A stretch of 64,000 nt of DNA from Calothrix sp. FI2-JRJ7. Its GTDB lineage: Bacteria > Cyanobacteriota > Cyanobacteriia > Cyanobacteriales > Nostocaceae. Every line of letters begins with the position of its first letter. Within the stretch, counting starts at the first letter, position 1. The notes under the pieces were generated by a model. The model was not told where the DNA came from and did no database searches. It saw only the letters and a program-made list of their open reading frames with translations. Both the position numbers and the translations under genes were made by a program. The stretch lies in assembly GCA_019359675.1 (NCBI GenBank), contig JAHHGX010000088.1, forward strand, positions 1-64,000. The letters are read 5' to 3'. Below, in pieces: positions 54,535 through 63,457 of this stretch.

Positions 54535-55752
54535 ATGCGCTCAAGACAGGACGTAGTAGAAATGTTTTCTACATTTGTCCAATTTAATGGAGATGCTTTT
54601 AGCCATTGGCTTACTGACCCTAAACTGCGCCGCAGTATGCAAAATTGTATAAAGCAGTCTGATGTAGAAAAGTCCGAGACATTCTGGGCAATTTACTGGC
54701 ATCGCATCTGGCAACTTCAGGCAAGTCCACTTGCAGGCGCCCACATTACAGCGTATTTGCAGGAAGTTTGCTACTGGGTTGCTAAAAAAATGAAGATGAA
54801 TTTGTCCGAGCAATATTCGGTGGCAGACTTTTTCCAAACAGCAATCGCTCGTCTAGACAAAGTTCTCCGAGGTTTCAATCCGCAGTTGAGTTCAAATTTG
54901 AAAATTTATGCTGAATATGCCTTTAAAAATCTCATCAAAGATGTATTACGTAAGCGCCAAGAAGTAAATATATGTACTGAGTGGGGCTTGCTACACAAAC
55001 TTAGTCAAAAGCTACTAGTAAAATCTCTCCAACAGGCAGGGCATAAATCAGAAACCATCGCGCGTTATGTTCTAGCTTGGAACTGTTTCTTACAAATTTA
55101 TGTGCCCAATGATGCTAAAAATGCCCACAAACTACTTAGTCCTGATCACGTGACCTTGCAAACAATCGCGCAGCTTTATAACACCGAACGTCTTAGTCAG
55201 CTTAGTTCTCCCAGTCCTGTCTGTACTCCAGAAAGTTTAGAAACCTGGCTACTTGCCTGTGCTAAAGCCGTGCGTTCCTTTAAATATCCAACCTCAGTTT
55301 CAATTGATACCCCCGTATCCGAACAAGAAGATACGGGCGAATTGCTCGACCATTTGGTAGGAAATTTTCAAGATTCGCTATTGAATCAAATTATTGCCGA
55401 AGAAGAAGCAAAAACTATAACAGAGCAGAGTATTCAAATCAATGCAGTTTTAAATAATGCACTAGCCAAAATAAACAGCGAATACCAAGCACTTCTACAA
55501 GCTTACTACGGGCAAGAATTGACTCAACAGGAGATTGCTCAACAGCTAGGAGTAAAACAATACACAGTATCTCGGCAGCTAACTAAAATCAAACGGACTT
55601 TGCTACTTGCTTTGGGTCAGTGGAGTGCAGAAACGCTGCATATTCCGCTAACATCTAACGTAATCGATAGTATGAGCAATTCTTTAGAAGAATGGCTAGT
55701 TGTTCACTATCGTCATCCTGTTCTGTCGTCTTCCGTGGAGTCTCTCAAATGA
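54535..55752 (+). CDS. Sigma-70-like RNA polymerase sigma factor
   Basis: The 405-residue protein starts with a cyanobacteria-type segment (SRQDVVEMFSTFVQFNGDAF). A region-2-like part follows (residues ~105-150: FFQTAIARLDKVLRGFNPQL, YAEYAFKNLIKDVLRKRQEV). The C-terminal region-4 helix-turn-helix (residues ~315-360) reads YQALLQAYYGQELTQQEIAQ then QLGVKQYTVSRQLTKIKRTL. The long spacer between is unusual for ECF factors. The stop overlaps the start of the DUF1822 gene (ATGA, 55749-55752), so translation is coupled. Placement beside CHAT, CHASE2 and DUF928 genes suggests it controls this cluster or related ones. Confidence 0.87.
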   Translation: MRSRQDVVEMFSTFVQFNGDAFSHWLTDPKLRRSMQNCIKQSDVEKSETFWAIYWHRIWQLQASPLAGAHITAYLQEVCYWVAKKMKMNLSEQYSVADFFQTAIARLDKVLRGFNPQLSSNLKIYAEYAFKNLIKDVLRKRQEVNICTEWGLLHKLSQKLLVKSLQQAGHKSETIARYVLAWNCFLQIYVPNDAKNAHKLLSPDHVTLQTIAQLYNTERLSQLSSPSPVCTPESLETWLLACAKAVRSFKYPTSVSIDTPVSEQEDTGELLDHLVGNFQDSLLNQIIAEEEAKTITEQSIQINAVLNNALAKINSEYQALLQAYYGQELTQQEIAQQLGVKQYTVSRQLTKIKRTLLLALGQWSAETLHIPLTSNVIDSMSNSLEEWLVVHYRHPVLSSSVESLK

Positions 55753-56897
55753 CTTTTGAATCACCCCAATCAATTCCAATTCCAGAAAAGCTTTGTCTGG
55801 AAATACCACCATCCTCCCAAATACGAGAATTACCATCTTTCTCAACACCCGGAACGTTGTGGCAAGCTCGTTTGAACCAAATGTGCCTAGATGCATTTTT
55901 AGCTTGGTTGAGAGAGGAGCAGGTTGAGAATGCTATTTGGACTTCACAAGCAGCATTGCCAAGCTTTTGGGAGCTTATTAACGGGACTGCGATTATGTGC
56001 GAAACGATACGAATTGTATTAATTCCAACAGCAGCAATTGAACTGGAGGAATTGCGTGTACCCCAAGAATGGGTAGATATTCCCAGTTGGGTTGCTGATT
56101 ACTACATAGCAGCACAGGTAGTTAATGGTGCTTGCGTGACGATTACCGGGTACACCACCCATCGACAATTGAAAACAAAGGGGGTGTATGATGCTGCTAA
56201 TCGTACATACTGTTTGGATGAAGATGACCTCATCCAAGACATTAATGTTCTATGGATTGCTCGTGAACTTTGTCCAGAAGAAATTTTACGTGAATCGGTT
56301 GCTTCTTTACCGAAGTTATCTTTAGTACAGGTAAATAACTTAATAGAGCGACTGGGTAATTCAGCAGTAGTCTTTCCCCGTATCGCAGTTCCATTTCAAC
56401 TTTGGGGAGCATTAATTGAACATGGTGGCTGGCGCCAAGGGTTGTATGAGCGACGACAAGGATGGGAAGAACAGTGGTCAATTCAGCAGTGGTTGCAAAC
56501 AGGTGTGTCTAATTTAGCACAACAACTTGGTTGGGAAATAACCCCTACTCTTCGTGGTGTGCGAAGTCGTGAGCCTGATAAATCAAGCATCTGCTTATCC
56601 CGACGATTGACATTAGCTGGTAATCCCTACGAATTACGCATATTTCCCAAGCGTAACTTAGAAGACCATATATGGCGCTTCGAGTTACGAAGTGTAAATC
56701 GTAATGAAATGATTCCACCTGGCTTTAAACTTAGAGTCTTAACTGAGGATTTACAACCTTTTACCAATAACGAGCATACAGCTAAAAATGCAATTGCAAA
56801 GCTTTATGTCGATGTGGTGGTGTCAGCTGGGGAAGGTTTGGTTTGGGAAGTTGAGCCAATTGCTGATGGGTATGATAGCGAAATCCTACGCTTTTGA
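55749..56897 (+). CDS. DUF1822 protein
   Basis: The 382-residue protein shows the DUF1822 pattern: LWQARLNQMCLDAFLAWLRE, RIVLIPTAAIELEELRVPQE, WVDIPSWVADYYIAAQVVNG and WIAREL, then FRLELR-type strands near the end. The family is found next to sigma factors of this kind in cyanobacteria; its function is unknown, and the pairing suggests a regulator such as an anti-sigma factor. I chose the ATG at 55749, which overlaps the sigma stop codon, over an upstream non-ATG start inside the sigma gene at 55692. Confidence 0.88.
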   Translation: MTFESPQSIPIPEKLCLEIPPSSQIRELPSFSTPGTLWQARLNQMCLDAFLAWLREEQVENAIWTSQAALPSFWELINGTAIMCETIRIVLIPTAAIELEELRVPQEWVDIPSWVADYYIAAQVVNGACVTITGYTTHRQLKTKGVYDAANRTYCLDEDDLIQDINVLWIARELCPEEILRESVASLPKLSLVQVNNLIERLGNSAVVFPRIAVPFQLWGALIEHGGWRQGLYERRQGWEEQWSIQQWLQTGVSNLAQQLGWEITPTLRGVRSREPDKSSICLSRRLTLAGNPYELRIFPKRNLEDHIWRFELRSVNRNEMIPPGFKLRVLTEDLQPFTNNEHTAKNAIAKLYVDVVVSAGEGLVWEVEPIADGYDSEILRF

Positions 56898-57056
56898 ACA
56901 GAAATGTTTACCGTATTGACTGTATAATTATATAAGTGTAAAATAAATAAATTGTGGAATAATCAAATTGTAGAACAGGATGAAACTTCTCTGCTAAGAC
57001 AGCACGCACGAAGCGTTCTCTAATCTCTTCTACAGAAGCATTTTCAGAATATTTAA

Positions 57057-57081
57057 AGACGCGATTAAATCGCGTCTCTAC
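57057..57081. repeat. Short dispersed palindrome between convergent genes
   Basis: AGACGCGATT and AATCGCGTCT form a near-perfect palindrome (57057-57077) of the family also present at 24844 and 12330. The remaining spacer 56898-57056 has an open frame on the - strand (SVEEIRERFVRAVLAEKFHP, near 56960-57050) that may be a coding remnant; it has no start. Confidence 0.6.
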
Positions 57082-57093
57082 GAAGATGAGGAT

Positions 57094-58857
57094 TTAATTT
57101 CCTACAGCTTTTCCTTCGCGTCGGGGGTCAACACCACCGATTAAACCTTCATTAGTAATAACAATAGCTTGGGAACCACTCGTTTGTTCTCTAACTGTAA
57201 CTGTATGTCCTAATGCTTCTAATTGTGGTTTGAGATTTAGCATACTTGTATTTGCTTCTAATTCTGTGGCGCCATTACGGTTGCCAAAATTAGGTAATGA
57301 TAAAGCTTGTTGAGCATCGAGTTTCCAATCAAGTACTCCTACAATTGCTTTAGCCACATAATTAATAATTAAAGGGCCACCAGCAGAACCAACGACCATT
57401 ACTAACTTACCATTACGGTCAAATACCATTGTCGGCGCCATTGAACTTCTCGGACGTTTACGAGGTTGAACGCGATTTGCAATTAATTTACCATCTGGTG
57501 TTGTTGGCGAAAAAGAAAAATCTGTAAGCTGGTTGTTGAGTAAAAAACCACGCACCATTAACCGAGAGCCAAATGCAGTTTCAATACTAGTAGTCATTGA
57601 TACGGCATTGCCATTACTATCAACAATAGAGAAATGGCTGGTAGAAGGTAGTTCTAGAGAATTATCGGCGCCCCAATTAAATGCTTGCGGAGATAAAAGA
57701 TTACCTGGTTTAGCTTCTCCTGCGAACGCACGTTTAGGGTTGATAAGAGCAGCGCGCGTTGCTATATACTTTGGATTTATTAATTCTTTTGTAGGGACTT
57801 TAATAAAATCTGGGTCAGCTATATATAGTCCTCGGTCAGCATAAGCAAATCTTCCTGCTTCTGCAAATAAGTGGATAGCTTCTACTGAATCTGGTTTCAG
57901 CGAAGCAAGGTTGAATTTTTGTAGCATTCCTAAAATTTGCAATACTGTAATACCACCAGAAGTGGGAGGCCCCATACTGCAAACTTTATAAACTCGGTAT
58001 GTTCCACACACAGGTGGTCGTTCTACTGAGTTATAGCGAGCAAGGTCAGTAGTTGTTAAGTCTCCTGGTACAGAAGCATTTTTTACTGTATTAACAATAT
58101 CTTGAGCAATTTTACCTTTGTAAAAGGCGCCTGCACCCCTAGTAGCAATTTGTCGCAGTACGTTAGCATATTGCTGATTAACAAGTTTGGCACCGATAGG
58201 TTTTGGTGTACCATCAGGTTGATAAAAGTAGCTTCTTGCAGGTTCCGAACGACTTAAAAACTTTTCCTGACTCAAAAGAGCGTGCAAACGAGGTGAGATA
58301 GCGAAACCTGTTGTTGCTTGTTGTAAGGCAGGCTGAAATAGTTGTGACCAACGTAACTTACCATATTGCTTATGTACCTGTTCCAACATCTTAACTACCC
58401 CAGGCACACCCACAGACTTACCGCCCAGAACAGCATCGTTAAATTCTAAGGGTTTACCATTTTGACCTAGAAAACGGTTAGGTTGAGCAGCTATAGGAGC
58501 AGTTTCCCGACCATCGAAGGTGCGAACTTTTTTAGTTTTGGCATCGTAGTAAACGAGAAAAGCTCCCCCACCAATACCAGAAGATTGTGGTTCAACTAAA
58601 CCAAGAACCATTTGTACAGCGACAGCAGCATCAATAGCACTACCACCACGTCGTAAAATATCACTACCTACAGCAGCTGCTATTGGATTAGCTGCCGCTA
58701 CCATATACTTTTGAGTACGGACAGCTTTGCGTTCAACGCGCGAACTACCTGCTTCCGGTGCATCTTGGGTAAGTCCTATTAATGGGCGCCAAACAATACT
58801 ACCCAACGCAAGGGCAAGTAAACAAGAACGCAAAGCTAATTTACGAGATATCACCAT
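57094..58857 (-). CDS. ggt: Gamma-glutamyltransferase (self-processing)
   Basis: The 587-residue precursor has a signal peptide (LALRSCLLALALGSIVWRPL), so it acts in the periplasm. The family motifs are complete: AAANPIAAAVGSDILRRGGS, AIDAAVAVQMVLGLVEPQSS, GIGGGAFLVYY, FDGRETAP, and the self-cleavage site STSHFSIVD with the catalytic Thr at residue 406, then VSMTTSIE. GSAGGPLIINYV follows near the C-terminus. The enzyme hydrolyses or transfers the gamma-glutamyl group of glutathione and related compounds. A duplicate of its first ~40 codons lies at 59517-59643. Confidence 0.94.
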   Translation of the reverse strand: MVISRKLALRSCLLALALGSIVWRPLIGLTQDAPEAGSSRVERKAVRTQKYMVAAANPIAAAVGSDILRRGGSAIDAAVAVQMVLGLVEPQSSGIGGGAFLVYYDAKTKKVRTFDGRETAPIAAQPNRFLGQNGKPLEFNDAVLGGKSVGVPGVVKMLEQVHKQYGKLRWSQLFQPALQQATTGFAISPRLHALLSQEKFLSRSEPARSYFYQPDGTPKPIGAKLVNQQYANVLRQIATRGAGAFYKGKIAQDIVNTVKNASVPGDLTTTDLARYNSVERPPVCGTYRVYKVCSMGPPTSGGITVLQILGMLQKFNLASLKPDSVEAIHLFAEAGRFAYADRGLYIADPDFIKVPTKELINPKYIATRAALINPKRAFAGEAKPGNLLSPQAFNWGADNSLELPSTSHFSIVDSNGNAVSMTTSIETAFGSRLMVRGFLLNNQLTDFSFSPTTPDGKLIANRVQPRKRPRSSMAPTMVFDRNGKLVMVVGSAGGPLIINYVAKAIVGVLDWKLDAQQALSLPNFGNRNGATELEANTSMLNLKPQLEALGHTVTVREQTSGSQAIVITNEGLIGGVDPRREGKAVGN

Positions 58858-58885
58858 TAGATTTTTCTTTTACCCTTCTATTTAA

Positions 58886-59293
58886 CTAACTTTTTAGGTT
58901 GGGCTTTTCTATAAAAGGAGATTCAATGTCCAAATACCAATTTTCATCTATAAATTCAAGATTCTCATTATAAATTAGAAGCAATTCGCCCAAAAATGTA
59001 TTATCATCTAAATTATTGTTTGAGTGAGTCAGAGAAAACCTCATTTGGAGAAAGCGTTTCTTGTTTGTAACTCCGATTGAACTGCTTATTAACTGTGCTT
59101 CTAGAGTATGTGGTAAAATAATTTCTTCATAATAATTATTTTGGTCGTCCCAGTAACCACATACCTTGTACTTAGATAATTCTAGATGTTCTTTAATAAG
59201 AGTATCCGCATCTAAATTTTCTAGTATTTCATTTAAATTCTGCCAAACTTGGTGATTTTTTAATTCTAATAACATCATAATTTTATAATACAA
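58886..59293 (-). CDS. Hypothetical protein
   Basis: The 135-residue acidic protein has no signal peptide. Its beta-rich pattern (SKYKVCGYWDDQNNYYEEII, KKRFLQMRFSLTHSNNN, LGELLLIYNENLEFIDENWY) matches no family I recognise. It sits between ggt and the duplicated ggt fragment, so it is probably an insertion that split a duplication. The ATG three codons inside (MMLLELKN) is an alternative start. Confidence 0.6.
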   Translation of the reverse strand: MYYKIMMLLELKNHQVWQNLNEILENLDADTLIKEHLELSKYKVCGYWDDQNNYYEEIILPHTLEAQLISSSIGVTNKKRFLQMRFSLTHSNNNLDDNTFLGELLLIYNENLEFIDENWYLDIESPFIEKPNLKS

Positions 59294-59516
59294 TACTGAT
59301 TTTCAAATTTAATGCTCTGTTACTAAACCAGTAAACTTTAATATCCCATCTATAAATTGTGCCTTCGGCATACTACGTAAATCGCATCAAATGGTTTATC
59401 AGTAAGCGTGACAAGCATATAATACCATGAACTAAAGAATCGATACCTATTTTTCATATTTGAATCATTATTGATGATTGTTAGGCTGGGTGAAGCAACA
59501 AAACCCCACCTACTAC

Positions 59517-59643
59517 TTTTGAGTACGACAGCTTTGCACTCTACGCGCGAACTTTTAGCTTCTGGTGCATCTTGGGTAAGCCCTATTAATGGGCGCCAAG
59601 CAATACTACCTAACGCAAGGGCAAGTAAACAAGAACGCAAAGC
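59517..59643 (-). pseudogene. Duplicate of the 5' end of the gamma-glutamyltransferase gene
   Basis: The segment encodes LRSCLLALALGSIAWRPLIG then LTQDAPEAKSSRVECKAV and matches codons ~8-48 of ggt (58711-58838) with few base changes. It then runs into unrelated sequence. Only the signal-peptide region was copied; no enzyme can be made. Confidence 0.88.
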
Positions 59644-59770
59644 CGTAACCCAACCTACTGTTCTCTAACTTTTCCGTAAACGCCCCAGTGGGACATGTAT
59701 CTAAAAATATCAAGGCATTAAGCCAATTTTGAGCTTATAACAGAGATAAAACCTTTAATTCATCAATATT

Positions 59771-60193
59771 ATGAGAAGTTTATTAATTGCAGGCGCCTCT
59801 AGTCTACTACTTACACTAGGGATGTCTTCTATACCTGCCCCCTCTTTTGCTCAAGCTACAAACATTCAAGATATTTCTAGGTCTGTTCCTCGTTCACGTG
59901 TTACCTTTGCTAGAGCTAAAACAAGCACCGTTATTAATGGTGTAGAAAATCGTGTTTATGTACTAAAAGCTAAAGCTGGACAAAAGTTAACTTTGAAGGT
60001 TAATAATTTAGGCGCCCGTGCAGGTGTAACGCTTTATAATGCCAACGGTAAGATTGTAAAAAACTTTAATGGTCTTGGTGGTGGTGAGGGTAAAAGTTTT
60101 ACATACAGACTTCCTGCTAATGGTGATTATTATATTCTGGGATATGCTGGCCCAACTTATCACTCGTATGAATTTGCAGTTTCTATAAAATAA
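59771..60193 (+). CDS. Small exported protein with a PPC-like beta domain
   Basis: The 140-residue protein has a signal peptide (LLIAGASSLLLTLGMSSIPA, cleavage near SFAQA). The mature part reads ENRVYVLKAKAGQKLTLKVN, GVTLYNANGKIVKNFNGLGG and YRLPANGDYYILGYAG, matching a single bacterial PPC-like beta-sandwich domain (YxF.A.AGQ.L.V, G.Y.I). Length suits a single-domain periplasmic protein. Ligand unknown. Confidence 0.75.
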   Translation: MRSLLIAGASSLLLTLGMSSIPAPSFAQATNIQDISRSVPRSRVTFARAKTSTVINGVENRVYVLKAKAGQKLTLKVNNLGARAGVTLYNANGKIVKNFNGLGGGEGKSFTYRLPANGDYYILGYAGPTYHSYEFAVSIK

Positions 60194-60213
60194 TGTTTTT
60201 GTAATAATGGTAT

Positions 60214-60277
60214 GTTGGGTTGCGCGGTCGCTCCACCCAACCTACGTAAATTATGTAGGTTGGGTGATAACCCAACC
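60214..60277. repeat. Dispersed GTTGGGT/ACCCAAC repeat
   Basis: GTTGGGTTGCGCGG, CCACCCAACCTACGTAAA and GTAGGTTGGGTGATAACCCA alternate and can form hairpins, including a possible terminator between the convergent genes. A related unit (CACCCAACCTACGTA) occurs at 22024-22042. Confidence 0.65.
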
Positions 60278-60283
60278 ATTAAT

Positions 60284-61618
60284 TTATGATTGTGGGATAA
60301 TTGTGTCTCCGTCTCTGAGGTTAAGTAACCCGGAAGTTATAACTTTATCATTTGGTTGAAGTCCTTCTAAGACTTGATAGTTATTACCTGTGGCATTACC
60401 TAATTTTACTTGCCTTTGTCTTGCAATATATTTCCCTGATTTATCTGGTAATGCTTCTGCTACGTAAACAAAAGTTCCTCCAGAAACGCGCGATACTGCT
60501 GTACCTGGAACTAATGCTCCCTGACGTTGATTCCAAATTATTCGTGCGCGTACAAATTGGTCTGCTTTTAACTCATTTTTAGAGTTGTTGTAGAGAGCCT
60601 TAATGAGTGCAGACTGTGCGTTACCAGGGTTTGGCGCCACAAAAAACACGCGACTTGTACCAATGGTGTTACCTTGAAGGTTTAGTATATTAACTTGCGT
60701 TCCATTTTTTACTTTAGCCGCGCGCTCGACTGGTACGATGATATGTACTTCGAGAGGTTGGTCTTGAGTAATTGTTAATAATTGCGCTGAAGGATTGACT
60801 AAATCACCAACTTTAATAGGAATTTCTCTGACTACACCAGTAAAGGGAGCGGTGATACGGTAGTTAGTTGGAGTTGGTTGAGGTGTGGGTTTTACAGCAG
60901 GGGTTTGCGCTTGTTGGATAACTTTTTGTGCTTGAGCTACAGCAGCTTGCTGTGTTTGAATTCTTGATTGGATAACTTTTAAATTTGTTTTAGCTGCGTT
61001 AAGACGGTTTGCGTAGATATCTTTTGTTTGTCGCGGAACGGCGCCTTCAGATGCCAGAGTATTATATCGGTCGAATACTTGCTGGTTAGAATTGACTTCA
61101 GCTAAAATACCCGTGCGTTCAGCTTCGAGAGAAGCGAGAGTGGAGCGGGCAATATCAAGCTGTGACTGTGCTGTTAAAGCTGCGCTATTAACAGTTGGTG
61201 CAGGAAGTGCTACTGGTTGAGGTGGTGGTTCTATTTGCAGAATAGGCGCCCCTTCTTTGATTGCCTGACCAGGTTTGATAAAAATTTGAGTAATTTTTCC
61301 TTGAATTTTAGAACTAAGCGTTTCGGAACGACGCGATTGTAAGCTAGCAACAAAATCTGAGCTTTCTTGAATAGTTCCTGATTGAATGGTTGATAACTTG
61401 ACGGGTACTGCTGGTGTTTGTGACTGGGTTGTGGTGGTAGTAGTTTGGCTTGTTCTTTGTGTAGGAATTAGAAAACGCCAAACAGCTACAGAAGTTCCAA
61501 GTACTGCGAGTAACGCAAACAAAGGCAAAAGCCACGGTCTAGTTCGACTCGGTTGGAGTGTAGTAGGGTTTCCGCTTTCGTTTTCGTTACTATCGGTTTG
61601 CGGTTCTGAAGGGGTCAT
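60284..61618 (-). CDS. RND-type periplasmic adaptor (HlyD/AcrA family)
   Basis: The 444-residue protein has a Pro-rich cytoplasmic start, then a membrane anchor (WLLPLFALLAVLGTSVAVWR) and a Ser/Thr/Gln linker. The adaptor parts follow in order: first lipoyl half (TLSSKIQGKITQIFIKPGQA), a hairpin (residues ~150-240), second lipoyl half (RITAPFTGVVREIPIKVGDL), barrel and C-terminal domain (GTAVSRVSGGTFVYV, LQPNDKVITSGLLNLRDGD). Such proteins couple an inner-membrane RND pump to TolC. No RND gene is next to it here, so the pump lies elsewhere. Confidence 0.88.
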   Translation of the reverse strand: MTPSEPQTDSNENESGNPTTLQPSRTRPWLLPLFALLAVLGTSVAVWRFLIPTQRTSQTTTTTTQSQTPAVPVKLSTIQSGTIQESSDFVASLQSRRSETLSSKIQGKITQIFIKPGQAIKEGAPILQIEPPPQPVALPAPTVNSAALTAQSQLDIARSTLASLEAERTGILAEVNSNQQVFDRYNTLASEGAVPRQTKDIYANRLNAAKTNLKVIQSRIQTQQAAVAQAQKVIQQAQTPAVKPTPQPTPTNYRITAPFTGVVREIPIKVGDLVNPSAQLLTITQDQPLEVHIIVPVERAAKVKNGTQVNILNLQGNTIGTSRVFFVAPNPGNAQSALIKALYNNSKNELKADQFVRARIIWNQRQGALVPGTAVSRVSGGTFVYVAEALPDKSGKYIARQRQVKLGNATGNNYQVLEGLQPNDKVITSGLLNLRDGDTIIPQS

Positions 61619-61833
61619 GGCAAACTTTTACCTTATATAGTGAATGAGTAACTAGTAAGTTAAAATCAGGTGATTTATATTTTTAGGCTTTTCTATGTTC
61701 GTGAATGATAAGCTTAAGCTTACATATTTAATAGCTCTTTTGTCTTATTAGTATTTGCTGAATTTTTTATTTTTGATGTGATAAATAGTTTGATTTTCAT
61801 TTACGTGTAATAAAATAAACAATAATAATTAAT

Positions 61834-62121
61834 TTAATCCCCCCCAACCCCCCTTAATAAGGGGGGGCTTTAGAGGTGTACGTCTATTTATTAAGTAAGG
61901 TTCAAAAATTATAAAATCTTGTCCCCCTTATTAAGTAAGGTTCAAAAATTATAAAATCTTGTCCCCCTTATTAAGTAAGGTTCAAAAATTATAAAATCTT
62001 GTCCCCCCCTTATTAAGGGGGGCTAGGGGGGATTAACATGTATATAAAATACGTTTTATACCAATCGAATATGAAGCTGCATACAATTAAATCCCCCCAA
62101 CCCCCCTTATTAAGGGGGGCT
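61834..62121. repeat. C/G-rich inverted repeats with a 3 x 40-bp tandem array
   Basis: Three hairpin-forming blocks of the CCCCCCTTA.TAAGGGGGG type lie at 61834-61867, ~62004-62035 and 62089-62121. Between the first two a 40-bp unit (starting TTAAGTAAGGTTCAAAAATT) is repeated at 61891, 61931 and 61971 without spacers and almost without change. The region 61619-61833 is AT-rich and otherwise empty. Confidence 0.85.
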
Positions 62122-62157
62122 AAGAGTAATAATGTGCATCTTCATATAAAAATGGTA

Positions 62158-63432
62158 TTACCTTACATCACGTAAAACAACTTCTATAGCTTTTTCTTTT
62201 TGGGGGTCGGCGCCTTGGACGTATTCTAAAGTAAAGGGTACGGTGATATCTGGCGTAACGCCTTTACCTTCGAGCCGAGTTCCATTTACGAATACATTTG
62301 TTACTGCTACATACAATAAAGTACCATCTTGCATGATAAATGGGCGCCCAGCTACAACGGCGCCTAAAGTTTTAGTACCGATAACTGAACCAATTTTATA
62401 CTGCTGAAAGCCATAAGCGATAATTTCTTTACTGCTTCTGCTACCTTCATTGATTAGCATAACGACGGGTTTTTTCCACTGAGAATCATAAGTTACGCGC
62501 GAACCATTACGGGCAATACTAGTGACACTTGGCCCCTGACCTGTAAACACAGTTAGGTAATTGGTATTTCCTCCACCCCAACCTGCACGTAAATCTAGAA
62601 TTAATGCATCTGCATCTTTGAGACGGTCGTATAGCAAATCATATATAAGCTTTTCTTGAGATGGGTCAGCAGCATTAGCCCAAATGTGAACGTAACCAAT
62701 CTTTTTATTTTGACGCTCGATTATTTGAGTACTTACTCGTTGAGCATCAAGAAACATCGTAGTTGCATCATATACTTTTGGTGTTACGACTATTTCTTGT
62801 TTACTGTTAGTGTCGGCAGTACGCTGAATTTGTATTGTAACCTTTTGCCCTGCTTTGGGTGCAAATGATTGTACAGGTTGATATGGTTGATTATTTACAC
62901 TTAATATTTCATCTCCAACTTTTATACCTGCTTTGATTGCTGGGCTTTCATCTAAAATAGCACTGACAAATGTTTTCTTGTTTATGACTTTTGTAAAAAT
63001 ACCAATATCAGTGTATTCAAATTTTCCTTTTGGAAAAAATGGCTTGAGTCTATTTAATGACTTTCTATCGCGTGGTTGAAAAATACCTAGCAGTTGATAA
63101 TAACTTTGTTCATCAGGAGTGTAGAAGCGCGTGTGTGAAGTTCGTAACTCAGCTAGCATAGTATTGACAACAGCAGCAAATTCTTGTGATGATTTAGACT
63201 TAATGGCTTGTGGTTTGTACTTATCGCGCATCGCTTGCCAATTGATTCCATTAAACTTAGGGTCGTAGAAGTTATCATTGATAGTCTGCCAGACTTCATC
63301 AAATACCCTTGCTTGTGGTTGTGCTAGCGTTGGAAGTAGTGGTGATGCCAACCACAGCGTTAGCATGACAACGATACTAAGGAGGAATGCAGCTAAATAA
63401 TGCTTATTGGTAGAAAATTTAAATTGTTTCAT
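62158..63432 (-). CDS. S41-family peptidase with PDZ domain, exported
   Basis: The 424-residue protein has a signal peptide (FLLSIVVMLTLWLASPLLPT). Residues 41-130 are a helical cap that includes the His motif ELRTSHTRF (His100). A PDZ-like domain (residues ~135-220: SPAIKAGIKVGDEILSVNNQ) and the peptidase core (IGYVHIW, ADALILDLRAGWGGGN, LINEGSRSSKEIIAYGFQ with the likely nucleophile Ser333, GTKTLGAVVAGR) follow. The Lys found in CtpA-type enzymes (GKG) is replaced by Ala358, so it fits the Ser-His type of S41 better. It is divergent from the binding-protein gene. Confidence 0.87.
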   Translation of the reverse strand: MKQFKFSTNKHYLAAFLLSIVVMLTLWLASPLLPTLAQPQARVFDEVWQTINDNFYDPKFNGINWQAMRDKYKPQAIKSKSSQEFAAVVNTMLAELRTSHTRFYTPDEQSYYQLLGIFQPRDRKSLNRLKPFFPKGKFEYTDIGIFTKVINKKTFVSAILDESPAIKAGIKVGDEILSVNNQPYQPVQSFAPKAGQKVTIQIQRTADTNSKQEIVVTPKVYDATTMFLDAQRVSTQIIERQNKKIGYVHIWANAADPSQEKLIYDLLYDRLKDADALILDLRAGWGGGNTNYLTVFTGQGPSVTSIARNGSRVTYDSQWKKPVVMLINEGSRSSKEIIAYGFQQYKIGSVIGTKTLGAVVAGRPFIMQDGTLLYVAVTNVFVNGTRLEGKGVTPDITVPFTLEYVQGADPQKEKAIEVVLRDVR

Positions 63433-63457
63433 TTAAATTACGTAGGGAGTAGTGTTA

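Noticed and set aside
61891-62010. Short direct repeats resembling a CRISPR array
   Set aside because: The 40-bp units abut each other with no spacers.
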